Shown piece after piece: positions 26,242-35,103 of a DNA stretch of 64,000 bases. Under the pieces are notes generated by a model. That model saw only the letters and a list, made by a program, of their open reading frames with translations, made no database searches and had not been told where the DNA came from. This stretch comes from Altericroceibacterium indicum (GTDB lineage Bacteria > Pseudomonadota > Alphaproteobacteria > Sphingomonadales > Sphingomonadaceae). The stretch lies in NCBI RefSeq assembly GCF_009828105.1, contig NZ_WTYQ01000001.1:62001-126000 (forward strand). The letters run 5' to 3'. The stretch's first letter is position 1. The number at the start of each line of letters is the position of its first letter. The position numbers were made by a program, and so were the translations under genes.

Positions 26242-27612
26242 ATGAGCACGCGTAAGGACTCCCTCGATAGTGATCCCGTCATTGAAAGCCGCGACCAGCT
26301 CGTGGCTCCGATGCAGGCGGGTGAAAAACCGCGTTCCGATTGGCGGATTGGCACAGAGCATGAGAAGCTCGTCTATAAAAAAGACGATAAACATGCGCCG
26401 TCCTATGAGGAAGAAGGCGGTATCCGCGATCTGCTGCTGCAATTGCAGCAATTCGGCTGGGAGCCGGTAGAGGAAGGCGGCAAGGTCATCGCGATGAGCG
26501 GGCCGGATGGCGCGATCAGCCTTGAGCCGGCAGGCCAACTTGAACTCTCAGGCGCGCCGCTCGAAAATCTCCATCAGACTTGCGCTGAAACGGGCCGCCA
26601 TCTCGATCAGGTGAAACAGATCGGTGAAGAATGCGGCGTGGGCTATCTTGGCCTCGGCATGTGGCCGGACAAGACCCGCGAAGAGCTGCCGATCATGCCC
26701 AAGGGGCGTTATGGCATTATGCGCAAGCATATGCCCAAGGTCGGATCACTCGGTCTTGATATGATGCTGCGGACCTGCACCATTCAGGTCAATCTCGATT
26801 ATTCGAGCGAAGCGGATATGGCCATGAAGTTCCGCGTCGGCCTGGCGCTGCAACCGCTGGCCACGGCGCTGTTCGCCAATTCACCCTTCACCGAAGGCAA
26901 GCCTAATGGCTTCCTGTCGTTCCGCAGCCATATCTGGTCAGACACTGATCCCCAGCGCACGGGCATGTTGCCTTTCGTGTTCGATGAAGATTTTGGCTAT
27001 GAACGCTATGTCGATTATATGCTCGATGTGCCGATGTATTTCGTCTTCCGCGATGGCCAATATATCGATGCTGCCGGCCAGAGCTTCCGCGATTTTCTAA
27101 AAGGCGAACTGCCTGCACTTCCCGGTGAGAAGCCGCGTGAAAGCGATTGGTGGGATCACCTCTCCACCGCTTTCCCCGAAGTGCGCCTGAAGAGCTTCCT
27201 TGAAATGCGCGGGGCCGATGGCGGTCCGTGGAGCCGCATTTGCGCGCTGCCGGCCTTCTGGGTTGGCCTGCTTTATGATCAGTCCTCGCTCGATGCCGCC
27301 TGGGATCTGGTGAAAGACTGGACCATGGAGGAGCGTGAAGCCCTGCGCAATGCGGTGCCGAAGCTTGCGCTGGATGCACCATTGCCCGGTGGCGGAACTT
27401 TGCGTGATATTGCCGGCCCCGTGCTTGAAATCGCGCGTAAAGGGTTGTCCTCGCGCAATATGCTCAACGCCAGCGGTGACAATGAAACCGGCTTCCTTGA
27501 GACGCTGAGTGAAATTGTTGAAAGCGGTAAAGTGCCGGCCCAGCGCCTGCTCGATAAATATCATGGCGAGTGGAATGGCGATGTCAGCCGGATTTATAAA
27601 TACAGCTTCTAA
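26242..27612 (+). CDS. gshA: Glutamate-cysteine ligase (plant/alphaproteobacterial type)
   Basis: GshA makes gamma-glutamylcysteine, the first step of glutathione synthesis. The 456-residue length and motifs match the plant-like class: WRIGTEHEKLVY at the N-terminus, CTIQVNLDYSSEADMAMKFRVGLALQPLATALFANSPF in the core, and KSFLEMRGADGGPWSRICALPAFWVGLLYD, with metal- and glutamate-binding residues. gshB is not in the window. A long bidirectional hairpin lies just after the stop. Confidence 0.96.
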   Translation: MSTRKDSLDSDPVIESRDQLVAPMQAGEKPRSDWRIGTEHEKLVYKKDDKHAPSYEEEGGIRDLLLQLQQFGWEPVEEGGKVIAMSGPDGAISLEPAGQLELSGAPLENLHQTCAETGRHLDQVKQIGEECGVGYLGLGMWPDKTREELPIMPKGRYGIMRKHMPKVGSLGLDMMLRTCTIQVNLDYSSEADMAMKFRVGLALQPLATALFANSPFTEGKPNGFLSFRSHIWSDTDPQRTGMLPFVFDEDFGYERYVDYMLDVPMYFVFRDGQYIDAAGQSFRDFLKGELPALPGEKPRESDWWDHLSTAFPEVRLKSFLEMRGADGGPWSRICALPAFWVGLLYDQSSLDAAWDLVKDWTMEEREALRNAVPKLALDAPLPGGGTLRDIAGPVLEIARKGLSSRNMLNASGDNETGFLETLSEIVESGKVPAQRLLDKYHGEWNGDVSRIYKYSF

Positions 27613-27631
27613 AGAGCGCTGAATTTTGCCC

Positions 27632-27667
27632 AAACGCTACAGGAGATCAGCTCTCCTGTAGCGTTTT
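27632..27667 (+). terminator. 15-base-pair intrinsic terminator after gshA, overlapping the end of the facing gene
   Basis: AAACGCTACAGGAGA (27632-27646) pairs perfectly with TCTCCTGTAGCGTTT (27652-27666) around a five-base loop, followed by a short T run. The stop codon of the convergent membrane protein gene lies in the loop and its last codons form the right arm. The element therefore serves gshA and possibly both transcripts while also being coding. Confidence 0.8.
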
Positions 27668-29038
27668 GCGTATGCGGCTGCGAGCGATGAACTTCGCCGC
27701 TTTGGTGATACGGCTGGTGATCAGCCCATGGTCGCGCATCCATGCGTGATAGGCGCGGTATTTCGGATCTTCGCCCAGCAGATGGGCTTCTTCCGTCTTA
27801 GCACGCCAGAAATAGACCGCGCTGATACAGCCGAGGAAGAAGCAATTGCGCACCATGTCTACAGGATTGTCGCTGGTGACGAAGAAGGGCAGCACCGAGC
27901 ACCACCAGAAGAGGTTCTTGGCAAGGTAAGCCGGGTGGCGACTGAAGGCATAAGGGCCATTGGTGATGACCCCGCGATAGGTGAGATTGGAAAAGCGGAT
28001 GCCAAAGGCAATCGTCGCCCAGGCATAGATCGCGGTGAGGAGGACGAGCCAGCTCATCCAGATCCAGCCCAGCACTTCATGGTAACGCAGCCAATAGCCC
28101 CAATCGGCGGTGTTCACTTCATAAGAGATCGCGCCGCCGGGGCCGAGCAGGCCAATCACGAAAGGCGGATAGCACATGAGTGCGGCCACCCAGCCAGCCA
28201 CCAAAGGGTTGCCGCTACGGATATGGGCGTCGAGCGGGCGCATGGTCAGCAGATAGCCAACCGTCCCGATCTGCACGTCGATAAGAAACAGGAGTTGAAA
28301 CAGCACCTGCCCGCAGCGTGCCGGATTGCCCAGCAGGTCTGCGAACTGGGCATTGACGATAAAGCCAAAGCCACCGGGCAGGATCGAGATCATGAAAGCG
28401 CTGAAAAAGCCTTTGATGATCCAGCTACGCCAATGTTTGGCCACCTGTGCCGGGCTCCATGGTTCGCGCCCGATGAGCAGCGCGCCAAAGTGCCAGCTTG
28501 AATCGCGTGGCTCTACCATCACCCGGTCAAGCCACAGGACATAAGGGACAGAGAGCAGGAAAAGCGGCACCGCAGCGGTGGCAATGATGTCCATCGCGAA
28601 GAGGTATTGCCCCTGCCAATACCAACGCCCCACACAATATAGGAAACCGATGATCGCCCAGGTCACCCACAGCCCGGCCAGCTTGGTCACGGAGATATCG
28701 ATAATCTGTGCAATCGTGCGGGGATTGTCCCAGTCAATCCCGGTGGAGGGGCGGCGGTGAACCTTGTTGACCAGCAAAGACCACAGAGCCATGGCGAAAC
28801 CTGCCAAAACCATCGCCATGAGCGCTGCCATGGGGCCGTCCATAGGCTGATGCGGGCCGGGAAGGGTAAAGGCGTCAGCAATGGCCGGCCAATGCCGACA
28901 GAGCATGATCCAGCTCAGTAAAGTGGCAAGGCCAACAAAACCAACCACCCAAGATACATCGCTGGATGGGCGATGATGTTCGGCTGAAGTTTGTTCGTCC
29001 GCTGGGTTTTGGCTGGATAAAGTGTTGCTGGCAGTCAC
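27647..29038 (-). CDS. Large membrane protein with C-terminal isoprenylcysteine/phospholipid methyltransferase-like domain
   Basis: The 463-residue protein has ten or more hydrophobic segments. The last 130 residues carry the ICMT/PEMT pattern: GVITNGPYAFSRHPAYLAKNLFWW (consensus G-x-Y-x-x-x-R-H-P-x-Y), which binds SAM at the membrane surface, followed by a Glu pair in AKTEEAHLLGEDPKYRAYHAW. The N-terminal two thirds is an additional membrane domain I cannot name. It probably methylates a lipid or a membrane-located carboxylate; the substrate is unknown. It is separated from bamB by a long inverted repeat, so it may not share its transcript. Confidence 0.7.
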   Translation of the reverse strand: MTASNTLSSQNPADEQTSAEHHRPSSDVSWVVGFVGLATLLSWIMLCRHWPAIADAFTLPGPHQPMDGPMAALMAMVLAGFAMALWSLLVNKVHRRPSTGIDWDNPRTIAQIIDISVTKLAGLWVTWAIIGFLYCVGRWYWQGQYLFAMDIIATAAVPLFLLSVPYVLWLDRVMVEPRDSSWHFGALLIGREPWSPAQVAKHWRSWIIKGFFSAFMISILPGGFGFIVNAQFADLLGNPARCGQVLFQLLFLIDVQIGTVGYLLTMRPLDAHIRSGNPLVAGWVAALMCYPPFVIGLLGPGGAISYEVNTADWGYWLRYHEVLGWIWMSWLVLLTAIYAWATIAFGIRFSNLTYRGVITNGPYAFSRHPAYLAKNLFWWCSVLPFFVTSDNPVDMVRNCFFLGCISAVYFWRAKTEEAHLLGEDPKYRAYHAWMRDHGLITSRITKAAKFIARSRIRKTLQES

Positions 29039-29052
29039 ATGGGTCCCCTTAT

Positions 29053-29111
29053 GCCGGCAGCGATAGGCCTGATTGGTTACCCTTTGGATAAGGGCCTATC
29101 GCCTGTCCGGC
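29053..29111. other. Long imperfect inverted repeat between bamB and the ICMT-like gene
   Basis: GCCGG (29053-29057) plus GCGATAGGCC (29060-29069) pair with GGCCTATCGC (29093-29102) plus CCGGC (29107-29111), with a small internal loop. Inside, CCCTT and AAGGG can form a competing hairpin. There is no T run. It may be a bamB 3' hairpin or a leader element of the ICMT-like gene. Confidence 0.55.
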
Positions 29112-29141
29112 AATGGGACGTGTTATGTGCGCGCCAAAGGC

Positions 29142-30488
29142 TTAGCGCCAGGCGGTGAGGTTGCCGCCATCATCCAGAATATAAAGGGTTTTATTGGCCA
29201 CGACGGGAGGCAGCGAAACCGGATCTTTCAATTCAGCGAATTTTGTCGGGACACCGGTGCCGACATCCACGGACATCACTTCTCCGCGTGAACTGGCAAT
29301 CCAGAGCTTGTTATTGGCAAGCACGGGGCCTTTCCAGAAAATCGCATTATTGCGCTTCTTTTCGTTCTTCCACCGTTCCAATTGAGTCATCCATTTGATC
29401 CGTCCACTGGAGCGGGCGATGGCTAGCAATTGCGCATCGTCGGTCAGGGTGAAAATCCATTCCCCTGCGACGACCGGGGTAGAGATACCGGCAATGGTCA
29501 ATTCCCAAAGCCGCTGTCCGGTGACGAGTTCATAAGCCGCCATGCGGCCACCCTGGCCCAGCGCATAGACCCGGCCATTATCAATGATCGGATCAGCATC
29601 CACGTCTGTCAGCGTGCCAACTTCTGTGGAAATGGATGTGCGGGCCAAGGCGTCAGACCACAAATTGCGTCCATTTTCATAGCGATAGGCGACCAGTTCA
29701 CCAGTGCTGTAGCCTGCAACAACGGTGCTTTGCCCGGCAGCCGGAGCCGCCACACCGAAAATGCCGGACTGGCCAGAAGCGCCGAAATCCTGCCACACGA
29801 CCTTGCCATCTTTCATATCGAGAGCAATGATCTGATTGTCCTGCGTCATCACATAGACCGCGTTGAACGCGACCGTTGGTGAGCCGCGCAAAGGACCAGC
29901 CGGGCGGACTTTCCAGATTTCGTTGCCGGTCTTGGCATCCAGAGCAGAGACTTCGCCTGCGCCATTGGTGGCATAGACCCGGCCTTCAAAATAGCTGACG
30001 CCGCCGCCGAAGAGAACTGCACGCTGATCGCTGGAGGCAGCCGTGTCATGCGTCCATATCTGGCTGCCGTCGCTCGCATTCAGCGCGTGGATCGTGCCAT
30101 CAATATCATCAACGAAGACCATGCCATCGGCCACGACTGGAGCTGCAGCAAGGCGGGCCTTCTTCGAAGAACCCTTGATCTTGACGTTCCATGCCCGGGT
30201 TGGTGCATCAGCAAGTGCCAGATTGCCGGGATTGTTGGAAGCGTTGCCGCCAGGCTGTGACCAGGCGGCATTGACGACGGGTTGCGGCACCACGACCGAT
30301 GTTGAGGACAAGGCTGGATCAGGTTTGATCTCGGATGCAATCTTCGAAAGAACCGGTTCCCGCTTGCCGATTGTAGGGGTGCTCACCCGATCTTTGCCTC
30401 CGCAGGCTGTGAGGGCGAGGCTGACGCCGACGAGGGTCGGAACAGCAAGGCGCCGCAAAGTGCCGCGATTGTCAAACAGCTTGGTCAT
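29142..30488 (-). CDS. bamB: Outer membrane protein assembly factor BamB
   Basis: BamB is the lipoprotein of the BAM complex that helps insert beta-barrel proteins in the outer membrane. The 448-residue product has a lipobox (LVGVSLALTACGG, Cys about 29) and an eight-bladed PQQ-type propeller with repeats such as VYATNGAGEVSALDAKTGNEIWKV and VYVMTQDNQIIALDMKDGKVVWQD. It follows the YfgM-like TPR gene by ten bases, as in the conserved yfgM-bamB pair. The usual third gene, der, does not follow here. Confidence 0.93.
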   Translation of the reverse strand: MTKLFDNRGTLRRLAVPTLVGVSLALTACGGKDRVSTPTIGKREPVLSKIASEIKPDPALSSTSVVVPQPVVNAAWSQPGGNASNNPGNLALADAPTRAWNVKIKGSSKKARLAAAPVVADGMVFVDDIDGTIHALNASDGSQIWTHDTAASSDQRAVLFGGGVSYFEGRVYATNGAGEVSALDAKTGNEIWKVRPAGPLRGSPTVAFNAVYVMTQDNQIIALDMKDGKVVWQDFGASGQSGIFGVAAPAAGQSTVVAGYSTGELVAYRYENGRNLWSDALARTSISTEVGTLTDVDADPIIDNGRVYALGQGGRMAAYELVTGQRLWELTIAGISTPVVAGEWIFTLTDDAQLLAIARSSGRIKWMTQLERWKNEKKRNNAIFWKGPVLANNKLWIASSRGEVMSVDVGTGVPTKFAELKDPVSLPPVVANKTLYILDDGGNLTAWR

Positions 30489-30497
30489 TCGATTATC

Positions 30498-31298
30498 CTA
30501 TTGGGCCGCTGCTGCTGCACCGGGAGCGGGCACATCGCCGCCCTCTACGCGCAATTGTTGCAGGGTTTTGTCCACATCATCAACCGCATCATAACCGAGC
30601 AGGCCGGCAAGCTGACGGGTGCGCGAACGAAGACCCTGAGGGGCGTTTTCATCCTTCGCGACTGAAGCGAAAAGGGGGCCGGCGAGATCGTTCTTGCCTT
30701 GGGCAAGATAGGCCATGCCGACGAGTTCTGCCGCGCTGCCGAACCATGGTTCACCCGGCACAGCGAGCGGCTTCAACCGATCAATGACTTTCTGAGGTTC
30801 CATATCGTCAAAGGTCGCGCTGACAGAGCGAATCGTTGCCAGATTGCGATAGGTTTCCGGCATGTTTTTATCAGCGGCGATGGAATCGAACAGTTTGGCC
30901 GCTTCTTTGGGCTTGTTCTGCTGAAGGGCCATGCCGCCTTCCAGCATGATCGCGGCGGCTTTCATGCCATTACTGCCATCTTGCGCCAAAGGCTTCAGAT
31001 GCCCGTCAGCGGCAGCCAGATTATCGGCTTTAAGATTGTCGAGCGCTTTGACCAATTCTTCAGAATTGGCTTCCAGCTTGCTTTCCTGATGCGAATCCCA
31101 CCAGAGCCAGCCGCCAAAGGCAAGCAGTGCCACGACGATGATAGCGAGGATCGGCTTGCCATATTTGCGGCCGATGTCAGCCATCTGATCCTGCCGCACC
31201 GCCTCATCCACTTCACGCAGGAGCACATCATGCTCTGCTGCTTGACGGATAGCTGCTTTATCGGCCGGGATTTGATTGTTCTTGGGTGTGAGAGCCAC
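30498..31298 (-). CDS. TPR-containing inner membrane protein (YfgM-like)
   Basis: The 266-residue protein has a cytoplasmic N-terminus (REVDEAVRQDQMADIGRKYGK), one transmembrane helix (ILAIIVVALLAFGGWLWWDS) and a helical periplasmic part with tetratricopeptide-like pairs (AAIMLEGGMALQQNKPKEAAKLFDSIA). This is the architecture of YfgM, which links the SecYEG translocon to periplasmic chaperones. An Ala/Pro-rich tail ends the protein. A candidate promoter lies about 60 bases before the start and would serve bamB too. Confidence 0.85.
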   Translation of the reverse strand: MALTPKNNQIPADKAAIRQAAEHDVLLREVDEAVRQDQMADIGRKYGKPILAIIVVALLAFGGWLWWDSHQESKLEANSEELVKALDNLKADNLAAADGHLKPLAQDGSNGMKAAAIMLEGGMALQQNKPKEAAKLFDSIAADKNMPETYRNLATIRSVSATFDDMEPQKVIDRLKPLAVPGEPWFGSAAELVGMAYLAQGKNDLAGPLFASVAKDENAPQGLRSRTRQLAGLLGYDAVDDVDKTLQQLRVEGGDVPAPGAAAAAQ

Positions 31299-31359
31299 GA
31301 TTTCAGGCGCTTCCTTGCACGACTAGAGACAGTTCGGAATGATCCGATTGGGGCGGTTG

Positions 31360-31389
31360 TTTAAAGCATGGCCCAGCCAATTCAATCAA
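31360..31389 (-). promoter_or_regulatory. Candidate promoter for the TPR gene and bamB
   Basis: On the minus strand TTGATT (31389-31384) and TTTAAA (31365-31360) are separated by 18 bases, giving a leader of roughly 55 bases before the ATG at 31298. Match to the sigma70 consensus is fair; no further evidence. Confidence 0.3.
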
Positions 31390-31433
31390 TGATTGCCCTA
31401 GTGTAGGCGCAAGCGTGAATGCGCGATGAAGCA

Positions 31434-32591
31434 TCATTTGCCGCCAGAGCGCATAGAGGCGCGTCCCATCAGCCCCCAATAGAGCGATTTATAACGGGAA
31501 ATCATTTGCTTTTCATCATATTCTGAATGGGCTTTGCGGCGGTTGGCCTTGCCAATGGCAGCGCGGTGATCTGGATCGCTGGCCAGCCTTTGGAGAGAAT
31601 CTGTCAGGGCCTGCTCGTCTCCTGCCGGGGTGATGAGTGGTTCATTCTCAGGCGCGACCATCTGCATGACATCGCCCACATCGGGTGCGACCACGGGAAG
31701 GCCTGCCGCCATGGCTTCGACCACCGAGATCGGGAATTGTTCGGAGTGGGAGGAGAGGGCAAAGATATCAAACAGGCTCATCACCTTGTCCGGCTGGGCC
31801 ACGTGGCCGGGCAGGTGAACCCGGTCATCAATATTGAGTCTTTCAGCTTCTGCCATGATTGCATCGCGTTCCGGGCCTTCTCCGCAGATCACCAGATGCC
31901 AGTAATCGGGCAGGCCGGTCATCGCGCGGACAAGGGCGGTGAGGTTCTTCACCGGGCGCAGGCCTGCAATGGTGCCGACCCAGTTTTCCTGCGGCCGCTT
32001 GACGAGATTAGGCATGGCGTCGGCTTTCGCCACCCGGTTGAACAGCAAGGTAGGGATGCCGTTTGAAATCCGCTGCACCCGGCTGCGCGGCTGCTGCCAG
32101 ATGTTGAGCGCGATATCCTCCAGCTTCCTGGACGGGACCACCAGCGCCGCCGACCGGCCCAGAGCTATCCGGCGATAGAGGTTGCGGCTGGTCTTCAGCT
32201 TTGTTGCTTCATCAGAATTGAAGCCATCTTCATGATGCACCAGCGGGGCGAGCTTATAGACATCAGCGAATAAGGTGTGTGCCATTACCGCATCCATCGC
32301 GCCCCAATTATAGGTCAGAATCAGATCATAGCCCTGCATCGCGGCAGCAATTTTCTTGAGCCGTCCGGGTGTGGGCCTGCCTTTGAGTGCAGGAAATTCC
32401 GGAAAGCGGCAATTGGCGACATTGGAGAGCCGCGCCTTGGCCCCCAGTGCGTCAGGCTCGGCCGACACGATGGCATGGTCCGCTGCTGTGCCAAAGGCAT
32501 TGATCAGCCGGACACAGCGTAATTCCTTGCCCCCTGCATTGAAGGTCGAATGAAGGTGCAGGAAGCGCGGGCGAAGAGGTGATTTTGCCAT
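31434..32591 (-). CDS. Family 4-type glycosyltransferase
   Basis: The 385-residue protein has the GT-B fold layout of GT4 enzymes: a N-terminal glycine loop FNAGGKELRCVRLINAFG, the linker VGTIAGLRPVKNLTALVRAM, and the C-terminal donor site HLPGHVAQPDKVMSLFDIFALSSHSEQFPISVVEAMAAGLPVVAPDVGDV. The last contains the E-x7-E-like acidic pair that binds the nucleotide sugar. Acceptor and sugar are unknown. It stands between bamB-TPR and a hydrolase gene, with no other polysaccharide genes near, so capsule or lipopolysaccharide roles are only possible. Confidence 0.85.
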   Translation of the reverse strand: MAKSPLRPRFLHLHSTFNAGGKELRCVRLINAFGTAADHAIVSAEPDALGAKARLSNVANCRFPEFPALKGRPTPGRLKKIAAAMQGYDLILTYNWGAMDAVMAHTLFADVYKLAPLVHHEDGFNSDEATKLKTSRNLYRRIALGRSAALVVPSRKLEDIALNIWQQPRSRVQRISNGIPTLLFNRVAKADAMPNLVKRPQENWVGTIAGLRPVKNLTALVRAMTGLPDYWHLVICGEGPERDAIMAEAERLNIDDRVHLPGHVAQPDKVMSLFDIFALSSHSEQFPISVVEAMAAGLPVVAPDVGDVMQMVAPENEPLITPAGDEQALTDSLQRLASDPDHRAAIGKANRRKAHSEYDEKQMISRYKSLYWGLMGRASMRSGGK

Positions 32592-32634
32592 GGGGTCCGT
32601 CAGCTCGATTGGATGGGTTGGACGATGTGCCGGG

Positions 32635-33510
32635 TCAATTCTGCGCTGCCGATACCCGTGCGAGCAGCCTTGCGATGGCCGATTGGGCCACCTCTTCGCT
32701 CAACATCGGGGTATGGCCGACGCGGGGCACAGTGATGGTTTCCACATCAGGGATTTCCCGGCTCATCCGCGCCAGCGTGGTTTCCGAAAGGAGATCGGAC
32801 AATTGCCCGCGAATGGCCAGCACGGGGCGTCCACTCAGTGCGCGATAGGCTTGCCACATGTCCACTTGCGGGCCTTCCGGCACGGTTTCGAAATTGTCGG
32901 CAATTTTCATGTCGTAATCGAACGTGATTCGGCCATTTCCGCTGAGGCACATCAGCCGTTTGGAGAGGGTCAGCCAGTCAGAAATATCAAAATCAGGATG
33001 GGCCGCCCCGGCGGTGTCTTTCATCGCGCGGGCCGCGTGCATCCAGGTGGGAAAGGTCCGTCCCTGTCCGACATATTCGCGGATACGGTCAATGCCAGCC
33101 GCTTCAATCATCGGGCCAATATCATTGAGCACCACACCGGCCAGCGGCGCTGGATTGCGCGCGGCGAGCAGCATGGTGACAATTCCGCCCAGCGAAGTGC
33201 CGATCACCACCACCTTTTCCAGCCCCAATTGCTCAAGCAGCGCCTCAATATCATCAACATAGGTTTCCGGCGTATAGCTCGCCGGGTCCTTGGCATAATC
33301 ACTGAGGCCTCGTCCGCGCAGGTCGGGGCAGATGACGCGCCATTCCCCGGCGAAGGCATCCGCTATCGGCTCAAAATCGCGCGCATTGCGGGTCAGGCCG
33401 GGAATGCACAGAATCGGCGGGTGATCATTGTTGCCGGGATATTCCGTATATGACAGCGTCAGCCCATCGGCGCTTAGCCAGGTGCCATGGGTGAAGGTGG
33501 TTTCGCTCAT
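32635..33510 (-). CDS. Alpha/beta-fold hydrolase
   Basis: The 291-residue protein has the usual elements: oxyanion loop PPILCIPGLTRNARDFEPIADAFAG, nucleophile elbow VVIGTSLGGIVTML (Ser between Thr and Leu), an acid around PVLAIRGQLSDLLSE and the His in VPRVGHTPMLSEE. Cofactor-free esterase, lactonase or epoxide hydrolase activity cannot be separated by eye. I chose the ATG at 33510; the open frame upstream overlaps the divergent selO leader. Confidence 0.87.
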   Translation of the reverse strand: MSETTFTHGTWLSADGLTLSYTEYPGNNDHPPILCIPGLTRNARDFEPIADAFAGEWRVICPDLRGRGLSDYAKDPASYTPETYVDDIEALLEQLGLEKVVVIGTSLGGIVTMLLAARNPAPLAGVVLNDIGPMIEAAGIDRIREYVGQGRTFPTWMHAARAMKDTAGAAHPDFDISDWLTLSKRLMCLSGNGRITFDYDMKIADNFETVPEGPQVDMWQAYRALSGRPVLAIRGQLSDLLSETTLARMSREIPDVETITVPRVGHTPMLSEEVAQSAIARLLARVSAAQN

Positions 33511-33631
33511 GGTGGTGATCTCACACGGCCTTATAAAATGGGTTGCTGCAAATAGCGCATCTCCCAAGCTCTGCACCAGATTCGGTGTTGCTTGGCTTGC
33601 GCTCTTAGCCATCGGCCCCCACTAATGCCAC

Positions 33632-35035
33632 ATGAGAGCCGAACCGCAAGCCGCGCCCTACAGGGCTGACCCGCAAATTCTCTCCTTGGCCGATTGGCTG
33701 GGTGATCCGGTGGAGGCGGCAGACTTTCCCAAACAGCAATTGCGCTTCCGCAACAGGCGCTGGGACAGGGCTGTTGGTTTGCAGGATTTGCCCGAGGAGC
33801 AATGGCTTGCCCATTTCGGCGCGTTTGAGCCTTTGCCCGATAATCTGCCACAGCCTTTGGCGCTGCGTTATCATGGGCACCAGTTTCGCGTGTATAATCC
33901 CGATATTGGTGATGGGCGGGGGTTTCTCTTTGCCCAGATGCGTGATGGGGCCGGGCGCTTGCTTGATTGCGGCACGAAGGGCAGCGGCACCACACCCTAT
34001 AGCCGCACCGCTGATGGCCGATTGACGCTGAAAGGTGCCGTGCGCGAAATCCTCGCCACGGAAATGCTCGAAGCTCTGGGCGCTTATACCAGCAAGACAT
34101 TCTCCGTTGTGGAAACAGGGGAAGACCTGTGGCGCGGCGATGAACCTTCACCCACCCGCTCTGCGGTGATGGTCCGCCTCTCTCATTCGCATATCCGCAT
34201 CGGCAGCTTTCAACGCCTTGCCGTGCTTGAAGAAGACGATCACTTGCGCGCGCTGGTTGATTATTGCCTGACGCAATTTCCGGGGCCACCTCCGCCAGAA
34301 GACGCTCCGGGCCGCGATGAACCGGCCGCCATTTTCCTGCATCACGTGGTGGAACGCCTCGCGGATCTTGCCGCAACCTATATGGTCTCCGGCTTTGTCC
34401 ATGGCGTTCTCAACACCGATAATATGAACATTACGGGTGAGAGTTTCGATTACGGCCCATGGCGCTGGGCACCGCAATGGCAGCCGAGCTTCGTGGCGGC
34501 TTATTTTGACCATAACGGCCTTTATGCCTTTGGGCGGCAGGCCGAAGCGATCCGCTGGAATTGCGCGCAGCTTGCCATCGCCTTGCGCCGGATCTGTGAT
34601 GCTGAACCGCTGATGGCGGCGCTGGACAGGTTTGGTGAATGCTACAAACAGGCCACCATGCGGCGTTTCTGCTGGCGATTGGGCGTCACCAGCCGGGGTG
34701 AGGAGGCCGATTTCAAACTGATCCAAAGCGCTGAACGCACCATGGTAGACAGCAAGATCAGCCCGGACGATTTCTTCTTCCGCCATCGCGGGGGCAGGGA
34801 TGCTGAAGGCGATCTGGCAGAGGCGCTGCAGGGCTATGAGGCAACTGATCTCACCCATGAATATTGGGCACAAGGTGCGGTGCAATCCATGCAGATCGAT
34901 GAAGTGGAAACCCTGTGGGCCGCCATTGCAGAGCGTGATGATTGGGCGCCGCTGGAAAATAAGGTAGCCGCACTTCGCCGGATGGGCGATGCGCTGGGTG
35001 AACCGCTGGCCCCGGCCGGGCACGTCACTGCTTAA
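33632..35035 (+). CDS. selO: Protein adenylyltransferase SelO (YdiU family)
   Basis: SelO is a pseudokinase-fold enzyme that transfers AMP to Ser, Thr or Tyr residues of target proteins and protects against oxidative stress. The 467-residue product shows the family motifs: LALRYHGHQFRVYNPDIGDGRGFLFAQ, LDCGTKGSGTTPYSR, GRLTLKGAVREILATEML, and the catalytic region GFVHGVLNTDNMNITGESFDYGPWRW, with the metal-binding Asn and Asp. The Cys/Sec end of eukaryotic SelO is absent. It is slightly shorter than the E. coli protein. Confidence 0.94.
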   Translation: MRAEPQAAPYRADPQILSLADWLGDPVEAADFPKQQLRFRNRRWDRAVGLQDLPEEQWLAHFGAFEPLPDNLPQPLALRYHGHQFRVYNPDIGDGRGFLFAQMRDGAGRLLDCGTKGSGTTPYSRTADGRLTLKGAVREILATEMLEALGAYTSKTFSVVETGEDLWRGDEPSPTRSAVMVRLSHSHIRIGSFQRLAVLEEDDHLRALVDYCLTQFPGPPPPEDAPGRDEPAAIFLHHVVERLADLAATYMVSGFVHGVLNTDNMNITGESFDYGPWRWAPQWQPSFVAAYFDHNGLYAFGRQAEAIRWNCAQLAIALRRICDAEPLMAALDRFGECYKQATMRRFCWRLGVTSRGEEADFKLIQSAERTMVDSKISPDDFFFRHRGGRDAEGDLAEALQGYEATDLTHEYWAQGAVQSMQIDEVETLWAAIAERDDWAPLENKVAALRRMGDALGEPLAPAGHVTA

Positions 35036-35103
35036 CTTCTGTGGCCGGGCATGGAACAAGCGGCTATCACCAGACAATATCCTGCAATTGAAAGCATTTG
35101 CGA

